Source of the DNA: Leclercia sp. LSNIH1
GTDB lineage: Bacteria; Pseudomonadota; Gammaproteobacteria; Enterobacterales; Enterobacteriaceae
NCBI RefSeq assembly: GCF_002902985.1
Contig: NZ_CP026167.1
Span: forward strand, 372,001 to 436,000
Length of the DNA: 64,000 bases
Direction: 5' to 3'
The notes beneath the pieces were generated by a model, which had not been told where the DNA came from, made no database searches, and saw nothing but the letters and a program-made list of their open reading frames with translations. Shown here in pieces: positions 57,293 to 64,000 of the stretch (its first letter is position 1; the number at the start of each line of letters is the position of its first letter). Both the position numbers and the translations under genes were made by a program.

Positions 57293-58747
57293 TTATAATC
57301 CCCCGATATGCAGGGTTTTGACTTCCAGGAACTCCTCCAGCCCCAGCACTGACCCTTCGCGGCCCAGCCCCGACTCTTTCACCCCGCCAAAAGGCCCAAG
57401 CTCCGTGGATACCGCGCACTCGTTTATGCCGATCATCCCGCTCTCAAGGGCCTGTGAAACGCGGAACACCCGCTGCAAATTCTGAGTATAGAAATAGGCA
57501 GCCAGGCCAAACGGTGTATTGTTGGCGCGCTGGATCACCTCCTCTTCAGAGGTGAAACGGAAGCAGGCCGCCACGGGTCCGAAGGTCTCTTCGCTGGCAA
57601 GCGCCATCCCTTCATGGCAGTCTGCCAGCACCGTCGGTTGCCAGAAGTTGCCGCCGAGAGCATGGGCTTTGCCGCCCGCCAGCACCGTCGCCCCTTTGGC
57701 GACGGCATCCTCCACATGCTCACGCACTTTTTTCACTGCGGCAGGTTCAATCAACGGCCCGACGACGGTCCCCTCTTCCAGACCGTCACCCACTTTTAAG
57801 TCGTTTACGGCAGCGACGAGTTTGCTGACAAACGCCTCATACACCGACTCCTGAATATAGAAGCGGTTAACGCTGACGCAGACCTGCCCCGCGTTACGGA
57901 ATTTATTGGCTATTGCCCCTTTCACCGCCGCATCGATATCGGCATCGTCAAAGACGATATAAGGCGCATTCCCGCCCAGCTCCATCGACACTTTTTTCAT
58001 GGTCTCGGCGGCATTGCGCATCAGGGTTTTGCCCACCGCCGTCGAGCCGGTAAAGGAGATTTTGCGCACCTCAGGGCTATACATGATCGCGTCGCTTATC
58101 TCAGCGGTATTTCCCGCCACCGCGTTGAGTACGCCATCCGGGACCCCCGCTTTTTTAGCCAGAGTGAGCAGCGCAAAGGCGCTCAGCGGCGTGTTATTAG
58201 CCGGTTTAATCACGCCGGTACAGCCTGCCGCCAGCGCCGGGCCCAGCTTGCGGGTCAGCATCGCCATCGGGAAGTTCCACGGCGTGATAGCCGCCACCAC
58301 GCCAATGGGTTCGCGGGTGGCAAGAATGCGGGAGCCGGGTTTAACAGGAGGGATGATTTCGCCGTTGGCGCGTTTGGCCTGCTCGGCAAACCACTGGATG
58401 AAACTGGCCGCGTACTCCACTTCCCCTTCCGCCTCTTTCAGCGGTTTGCCCTGCTCGGTGGTCATCAGCTGGCCAAGCCACTGCTTGTTTTCAATGATTA
58501 ATTCATACCAGCGATAGAGGATGGCCGAACGCTCTTTAGCGGTTTTTGCACGCCAGGCCGGGAAAGCCCGGCTCGCGGCGGCGATGGCCTCTTCGGTCTC
58601 TTTCTTGCCTGCTTTTGCCACCTGGGCTACCACAGCCCCGGTCGACGGGTTAAGTACATCGAATGTAGTATCGAGCGTTTTCCATACGCCATCGACTAAA
58701 TATCCGGTCTGAAATAGCGCACTATCCTGAAGAGACTGGGTAGTCAT
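57293..58747 (-). CDS. NAD(P)-dependent aldehyde dehydrogenase, GabD (succinate-semialdehyde) type
   Basis: A 484-aa aldehyde dehydrogenase. NAD-binding and catalytic features are [30 protein letters not shown], general base Glu256 (ELGGNAP) and nucleophile Cys290 (GQVCVSVNR). Similarity is highest to succinate-semialdehyde dehydrogenases, but the second cysteine of the usual CVC in GabD is serine here. The start at 58747 has GGGAGG just upstream. In E. coli yhcO is followed directly by aaeB, so this is an added gene. The substrate is not proven; an aromatic aldehyde is an alternative given its neighbours. Confidence 0.85.
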   Translation of the reverse strand: MTTQSLQDSALFQTGYLVDGVWKTLDTTFDVLNPSTGAVVAQVAKAGKKETEEAIAAASRAFPAWRAKTAKERSAILYRWYELIIENKQWLGQLMTTEQGKPLKEAEGEVEYAASFIQWFAEQAKRANGEIIPPVKPGSRILATREPIGVVAAITPWNFPMAMLTRKLGPALAAGCTGVIKPANNTPLSAFALLTLAKKAGVPDGVLNAVAGNTAEISDAIMYSPEVRKISFTGSTAVGKTLMRNAAETMKKVSMELGGNAPYIVFDDADIDAAVKGAIANKFRNAGQVCVSVNRFYIQESVYEAFVSKLVAAVNDLKVGDGLEEGTVVGPLIEPAAVKKVREHVEDAVAKGATVLAGGKAHALGGNFWQPTVLADCHEGMALASEETFGPVAACFRFTSEEEVIQRANNTPFGLAAYFYTQNLQRVFRVSQALESGMIGINECAVSTELGPFGGVKESGLGREGSVLGLEEFLEVKTLHIGGL

Positions 58748-58796
58748 GTATCCTCCCATTTTGAGTTTATGTCCTCGCCAGGATAAGTATAGTCAC

Positions 58797-58827
58797 AAAA
58801 AAACCGACGCTTATGGCGTCGGTTTTC
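58797..58827 (-). terminator. Rho-independent terminator of aaeXAB
   Basis: On the minus strand AAAACCGACGCC-ATAA-GCGTCGGTTTT with a T run, about 8 bp after the aaeB stop. It isolates the aldehyde dehydrogenase gene from the efflux operon, so the dehydrogenase needs its own promoter. TATACT, about 35 bp before its start, is a candidate -10. Confidence 0.9.
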
Positions 58828-58834
58828 GGAAGGA

Positions 58835-60802
58835 TTAGCTGTCGGTCAGGGCATTCTGGTATCGATGCAGCATGCCCACCAGCCGCTGCACCGGTTCGGT
58901 CACCTGTCGCGGCGCCTCCCAGATACGCAGTTTTTCCTGATAGATTTCCAGCTCCGCCAGCAGCTGCGTGAAATAGCGCCGGCGCTTATCGTCGCTGGAG
59001 GCTGAAATCACATGATCGGCAGTACGGCGCAGCTGGCGGTGGAACGCAGAGAGATCGTCATTCACCGGAATCGGCGCGTTGCGCAGACGCTGATGGGCGA
59101 TGATCAGCGTCAGGGCCAGGCGGAATTTCGCCAGATCGCCCGGGAACTTGTTCAGCAGTAAAAAGAGCTGCTGATAGAGCGCAGGCAGATGGTTCTCTTT
59201 ACGTCGGGCGGTATTGGTGGTCATCGCCGAGACGGCGGCAGAAACGAACTGGTTCAGCAGCACGCGTCCGGTTCGGGCCTGAGAGTTATCGCGCACCAGC
59301 AGGATCACCATCATCGCCAGGAAGCAGCCGACAATCTGTCCCAGCGCGCTGTCGAGAAACTGGCTGAAGTGGAACGTCATCGGGTTATCCAGGACCAGAA
59401 TATTGATGGTACTGGCCAGGGCCCCCAGCGATCCCAGGCGTCGCTTCTGTACCTCGATACCAATAAAGAAGGCCATAACCGCGAGACTCAGACAGAGCAA
59501 CAGCATGCTTTGCTGGGTTGACGGGAGGACCACCAGGAAATAGAAAGCGCCAATCGGCAACGCCGCCAGGGTGCCGTACAGAAAATCGAGCGCCACCATC
59601 CGGGGATTAGGCAGTCGCATCGCCAGCGAGGTGACCACCGCGATCATCACCATCGCGCCGCTGCCGGAGGTCCAGCCGGTCCAGAGCCAGAAAAGCGTCC
59701 CCAGCATACAGGCGATCGTGGTACGCCAGAAGTTAACCATCGCATGGTGGCGCTCCGCCGACTCGGCTTTTACCACCACTTCCCCCTGCAACACCTCCTC
59801 TTCGGTGGCGCTGATTTTAGTGTTGCCGATAACGCCGCGTTTGAGCAGCAGGTAGCGCGTCGCCGCGCCGACCCAGGTATAGATGGTGACCGGGGTATCG
59901 CGTTCACCGGTCCAGGCGATGACCCGGCGCATGCGTTTGAGCTGCTTATGCACGTCCTGAGCAGTGGCAACGGGGGTGGCAAACAGCTCGCGGAAGGTCC
60001 CGGTGATCGCCTCGGGGCGCGTGTTCTGGATCAGATAGGTTTCACAGGCCTGGGTGATGAGGGTTAAGGAGACGGTATTAAGTGCCTTCAGGCGGCGGTT
60101 TGCCCGCGACCAGCGCGACGACTCCATATTGAGGTTGCTGCGCATCCCCTCCAGCGCGGTGGTACGACGCACCAGCGCGCTCCAGGCGTTATCGACCTCT
60201 TCACTGTCGCCGTGCTCGATGCACAGCTGCATGAGTTGATACTGGGCAACGATCAGCGCATCCAGCTCGCGATCCACCTCCTGTTTGATCGAGCGGGGAG
60301 AGAAGAGCAGATCCGCCACGATCGCGCAGACGATCCCCATCACGATCTCACTGCAGCGCTCTACGGCAAACTGTGGGGCCAGCAGGGGATTGGCCTGAAT
60401 GGTGATGATAATAATCAGCGCCGTATAGCCGGAAAGGCCCCAGGCGTAGGAGTTCTCCACCCGCACCAGGGAGGAGATCCAGGTACAAAAACCGGCCCAG
60501 ATACAGCACACCATCAGCATCAATAGCGGGGTGCGGATCATCAGGATCACGATGGTGAGCGCCGCGATACAGCCGATAAAGGTGCCGACGATACGCAGCA
60601 TCCCGCGATAGCGGATGGCGCCGGAGTAAGGCTCACCGCCTGCGGCAAACGCCGGGCCGGCGGCGACAATCGCGGCCGTCAGCACCGCCCAGCGGGGCGT
60701 TTCCAGCTGAAAATGAAACCCGACAAACAGCGCCAGCACGATGGCGAAAGCCAGCTTAATCGCGAAGCGCAGGTGCTGGTTGGCGATGGAAAAGATACCC
60801 AT
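58835..60802 (-). CDS. aaeB: p-Hydroxybenzoic acid efflux pump subunit AaeB
   Basis: Inner-membrane transporter of the PET (putative efflux) family that exports aromatic carboxylic acids with AaeA. It is 655 aa, the E. coli length. Two blocks of about five to six transmembrane helices (about 13-160 and 370-520) are separated by and followed by cytoplasmic domains. The start [16 protein letters not shown] is 5 bp after aaeA. It is the last gene of aaeX-aaeA-aaeB. Confidence 0.96.
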   Translation of the reverse strand: MGIFSIANQHLRFAIKLAFAIVLALFVGFHFQLETPRWAVLTAAIVAAGPAFAAGGEPYSGAIRYRGMLRIVGTFIGCIAALTIVILMIRTPLLMLMVCCIWAGFCTWISSLVRVENSYAWGLSGYTALIIIITIQANPLLAPQFAVERCSEIVMGIVCAIVADLLFSPRSIKQEVDRELDALIVAQYQLMQLCIEHGDSEEVDNAWSALVRRTTALEGMRSNLNMESSRWSRANRRLKALNTVSLTLITQACETYLIQNTRPEAITGTFRELFATPVATAQDVHKQLKRMRRVIAWTGERDTPVTIYTWVGAATRYLLLKRGVIGNTKISATEEEVLQGEVVVKAESAERHHAMVNFWRTTIACMLGTLFWLWTGWTSGSGAMVMIAVVTSLAMRLPNPRMVALDFLYGTLAALPIGAFYFLVVLPSTQQSMLLLCLSLAVMAFFIGIEVQKRRLGSLGALASTINILVLDNPMTFHFSQFLDSALGQIVGCFLAMMVILLVRDNSQARTGRVLLNQFVSAAVSAMTTNTARRKENHLPALYQQLFLLLNKFPGDLAKFRLALTLIIAHQRLRNAPIPVNDDLSAFHRQLRRTADHVISASSDDKRRRYFTQLLAELEIYQEKLRIWEAPRQVTEPVQRLVGMLHRYQNALTDS

Positions 60803-60807
60803 GGCGA

Positions 60808-61740
60808 TTAACCAAACTCGCGCAGACGGTGGGCAATTTTGCGGAACAGCGAATCGTGGCGTGCATCCCGATCTTTCTCACCGGTGATCACCACCGTCGC
60901 CGTCGTTCCTGCTGGCCACAGGTCGCCCTGCTGTGCATCCAGACGAATACGCACCGGCACACGCTGCGCCAGACGCACCCACTCCAGATTGGAATCTACC
61001 GTCGCCATCCCTTTGCCGTCGCGGGTGGCGCTGGCGTTAGTCACCCCTGCCGCTATGCTGTCGACAGTACCTTTCAGCACCTGGTTGCTGCCAAGGGGAG
61101 TGATCTCCGCCCGGTAACCCGGACGGACATTTTCCAGTTTGGTCTCTTCCATATAGGCGAGTACATAGAAGGAGTGCTGTTTCACCAGTGCCACGGCGGT
61201 GGAGCCGCGGGTAATAAATTCACCGGTATAGACGTTGAGGTTGGTCACCCAGCCATCGGACGGCGCGCGGATGACGGTGCGCTCGAGATCGAGCTTCGCC
61301 AGATCGCGGGTGGCCTCGGACTTCGCCAGCTGATGCAGTACGGTTTGCAGCACGTTGTTGGACTGGTCAATCTCCTCGCGGGACATCGCCTGCACCCCCA
61401 GCTTATTACGGCGCCCAGCCTCACGACGTTTTTCCGCCGCCAACGCCTCGTAGTATGAGACATCCGCTTCGGCTTGTTCCAGCGCTTTCCGGTAACGAGG
61501 CTGGTCGATGGTAAACAGCACCTGATCCTTTTTGACCAGCTGGTTGTCATGCACATTGACGGCGGTGATCAGCCCCGCCACATCGGGGGCGATGGCGACG
61601 ATGTCAGCGCTAAAACGCGCATCACGCGTCCACGGTGACTCAGTGTAATAGACCCACGCGCGAAAAATAGCGATGAACGCGAGGATGACCAGTGCCACGG
61701 TAATGGCGGTACGGGAGATTTTTCTTGTTAGTGTTTTCAC
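60808..61740 (-). CDS. aaeA: p-Hydroxybenzoic acid efflux pump subunit AaeA
   Basis: Membrane-fusion (HlyD/EmrA-type) partner of AaeB. It is 310 aa from a GTG start at 61740, with GAGG 5 nt upstream; no in-frame ATG fits. One N-terminal transmembrane helix (about 11-30) is followed by a biotinyl-lipoyl-like domain ([21 protein letters not shown]), an alpha-hairpin and a second lipoyl half ([20 protein letters not shown]). It lies 7 bp after aaeX. Confidence 0.95.
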   Translation of the reverse strand: MKTLTRKISRTAITVALVILAFIAIFRAWVYYTESPWTRDARFSADIVAIAPDVAGLITAVNVHDNQLVKKDQVLFTIDQPRYRKALEQAEADVSYYEALAAEKRREAGRRNKLGVQAMSREEIDQSNNVLQTVLHQLAKSEATRDLAKLDLERTVIRAPSDGWVTNLNVYTGEFITRGSTAVALVKQHSFYVLAYMEETKLENVRPGYRAEITPLGSNQVLKGTVDSIAAGVTNASATRDGKGMATVDSNLEWVRLAQRVPVRIRLDAQQGDLWPAGTTATVVITGEKDRDARHDSLFRKIAHRLREFG

Positions 61741-61747
61741 ATCAACC

Positions 61748-61951
61748 TCAAACAAACAGGCGCGATACCAGATAGAACAGGCAGCAATAGAGCGCGGAAT
61801 TAAACAATGCAGGGTGCCAGACGAAATCATAGATCCCGGTTGGAGCCAGCACCTTTCGCACCAGCCAAAAAATCGCCAGTGATAAAAGCAGTTCGAAGAA
61901 TATCGGTGGGAACGACAAACCGAACACCACGATAACGGGAAACAGACTCAT
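61748..61951 (-). CDS. aaeX: Small membrane protein AaeX
   Basis: A 67-aa DUF1656 protein with two hydrophobic segments (about 6-29 and 45-64). It is encoded first in the efflux operon and is of unknown mechanism. Sequence and length match E. coli AaeX. It diverges from aaeR over 177 bp that should hold the AaeR-controlled promoter. Confidence 0.92.
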   Translation of the reverse strand: MSLFPVIVVFGLSFPPIFFELLLSLAIFWLVRKVLAPTGIYDFVWHPALFNSALYCCLFYLVSRLFV

Positions 61952-62128
61952 GTTGACCTTGATTAGAGCGAGCAGGCGAAAGAATTATTCAGCGTACACC
62001 ACCGCAGAAGTGGCCAGAAAAGCCGGGCGAGAGTGGCGTAGCTATAATGTATTAATAATATATTAGCGTAACTGTTATGCTGTTATCTATCATATGTGAT
62101 CTAAATCACTTTTAAGCCAGAGTGAATA

Positions 62129-63052
62129 ATGGAACGTCTAAAACGGATGTCAGTTTTTGCCAAAGTCGTTGAGCTGGGCTCCTTTACCGCCGCGGCCAGG
62201 CAACTACAGATGAGCGTCTCTTCTATCAGCCAGACCGTTGCCAAACTGGAAGATGACCTCCAGGTGAAGCTTCTCAACCGCAGCACGCGCAGCCTCGGCC
62301 TGACGGAGGCCGGGAAAATCTATTATCAGGGCTGCCGGCGAATGTTGTATGAAGCCCAGTCGGTACATGAGCAACTCTACGCCTTCAATAACACCCCCAT
62401 CGGCACGCTGCGCATCGGCTGCTCTTCAACTATGGCACAAAATGTCCTGGCTGAAATGACCGCTGAGATGTTGCAGGAGTATCCGGGGCTGACGGTTAAT
62501 CTGGTCACCGGTATTCCCGCTCCGGATCTGATCGCCGATGGCCTGGATGTGGTGATCCGCGTCGGGGCTTTGCAGGATTCGAGCCTCTTTTCGCGTCGTC
62601 TGGGGAGCATGCCGATGGTGGTGTGCGCGGCGAAAAAATACCTCGCCAGAGCGGGTATCCCGGAAAAACCGGCGGACCTCAGCAATCACGCCTGGCTGGA
62701 GTACAGCGTGCGGCCGGATAATGAATTTGAGCTGACTGCGCCAGAGGGTCTGTCAACAAAGCTGCTGCCGCAGGGGCGTTTTGTCACTAACGATCCGATG
62801 ACCATCTCCCGCTGGCTGGTGGCTGGAGCCGGGATCGCCTATGTGCCGCTGATGTGGGTGATCAACGAGATCAACAGCGGCGAGCTGGAGATCCTCTTCC
62901 CGCGCTATCAGTCGGATCCACGCCCGGTTTATGCGGTCTATACCGAAAAGGATAAGCTGCCGCTGAAGGTGCAGGTGTGCATTAACTATCTGACGGACTA
63001 TTTTGTGCAGGTGGCGACGCTGTTTCAGGAGATGCGGGGAAGGAAGGAGTAA
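62129..63052 (+). CDS. aaeR: LysR-type regulator AaeR
   Basis: Activator of the aae efflux operon in response to aromatic carboxylic acids. It is 307 aa with an N-terminal winged HTH (MERLKRMSVFAKVVELGSF, AARQLQMSVSSISQTVAKLE; about 1-60) and a type 2 periplasmic-binding-protein effector domain (about 90-300). Its divergence from aaeX is the standard LysR arrangement. The AT-rich gap before it includes CATATGTGATC, which could be part of an operator, but a full T-N11-A site is not certain. Confidence 0.94.
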   Translation: MERLKRMSVFAKVVELGSFTAAARQLQMSVSSISQTVAKLEDDLQVKLLNRSTRSLGLTEAGKIYYQGCRRMLYEAQSVHEQLYAFNNTPIGTLRIGCSSTMAQNVLAEMTAEMLQEYPGLTVNLVTGIPAPDLIADGLDVVIRVGALQDSSLFSRRLGSMPMVVCAAKKYLARAGIPEKPADLSNHAWLEYSVRPDNEFELTAPEGLSTKLLPQGRFVTNDPMTISRWLVAGAGIAYVPLMWVINEINSGELEILFPRYQSDPRPVYAVYTEKDKLPLKVQVCINYLTDYFVQVATLFQEMRGRKE

Positions 63053-63072
63053 CCCTCTCCCGCGGGAGAGGG
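63053..63072. repeat. Perfect 20-bp palindrome between aaeR and tldD
   Basis: CCCTCTCCCG is followed directly by its reverse complement, right after the aaeR stop. Such CCCTCTCCC/GGGAGAGGG palindromes recur between enterobacterial genes. Without a T run it is probably a repeat or RNA-stability element serving two convergent genes. Confidence 0.7.
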
Positions 63073-63086
63073 TCAGGATGAAAAGA

Positions 63087-64000
<914 letters not shown>

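Noticed and set aside
57249..57419. N-terminal extension of yhcO overlapping the aldehyde dehydrogenase gene
   Set aside because: The extra residues are a shadow of the dehydrogenase C-terminus. Barstar-family similarity begins at [10 protein letters not shown].

Overview
The window is enterobacterial chromosome. Nearly every protein has a close counterpart of matching length in Escherichia coli K-12, and the gene order is largely that of the E. coli obgE-tldD region. Lineage-specific genes and enterobacterial REP/BIME repeats point to an Enterobacter/Leclercia/Lelliottia-type member of the family, but I cannot fix the genus. Comparisons with E. coli are from memory, not from a search. I see no rRNA, tRNA, phage, insertion sequence, integrase or CRISPR array.

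Layout. (1) 1-4462: obgE (partial), yhbE, rpmA and rplU on the minus strand, diverging from ispB and sfsB. (2) 4523-9315: murA, ibaG and mlaBCDEF on the minus strand: peptidoglycan precursor synthesis and outer-membrane lipid transport. (3) 9544-17463: yrbG, kdsD, kdsC, lptC, lptA, lptB, rpoN, hpf, ptsN, rapZ and npr on the plus strand: Kdo synthesis, LPS export, sigma-54, ribosome hibernation and the nitrogen PTS. (4) 17460-21399: mtgA, elbB and arcB on the minus strand, with the sRNA gene arcZ opposite the 3' end of arcB. (5) 21535-33898: lptG/lptF diverging from pepA-holC-valS-yjgM, then ahr, a fused DhaK-DhaL kinase and yjgR. In E. coli K-12 most of these genes lie near 96 min, so here they form a transplanted block between arcB and yhcC. 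(6) 33875-41389: yhcC, then gltB-gltD (glutamate synthase). (7) 41425-46588: a five-gene chaperone-usher fimbrial operon on the minus strand, followed by an AT-rich control region. (8) 47038-49322: sspB-sspA and rpsI-rplM. (9) 49610-55899: zapE, zapG, degQ, degS, mdh, argR. (10) 56278-64000: two tandem yhcN-type genes, yhcO, an added aldehyde dehydrogenase, aaeB-aaeA-aaeX with divergent aaeR, and tldD (partial).

How the genes work together. Envelope biogenesis dominates: MurA and MtgA (peptidoglycan), KdsD/KdsC (Kdo), five Lpt proteins (LptA, B, C, F, G), the whole Mla inner-membrane/periplasmic system, IspB (quinone side chain), the DegQ/DegS periplasmic proteases and a fimbrial assembly system. 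Because lptFG lies about 9 kb from lptCAB, the window encodes the whole inner-membrane LptB2FGC extractor plus the LptA bridge. RpoN, PtsN, RapZ, NPr and GltBD link nitrogen status to cell-wall precursor supply. ArcB, ArcZ and Mdh link it to respiration.

I did not find an undescribed system. The parts most worth a second look are the synteny break and its two junctions, the DhaKL-type kinase, the fimbrial operon with its control region, the aldehyde dehydrogenase beside the aromatic-acid efflux operon, and the diverged 5' half of ArcZ.
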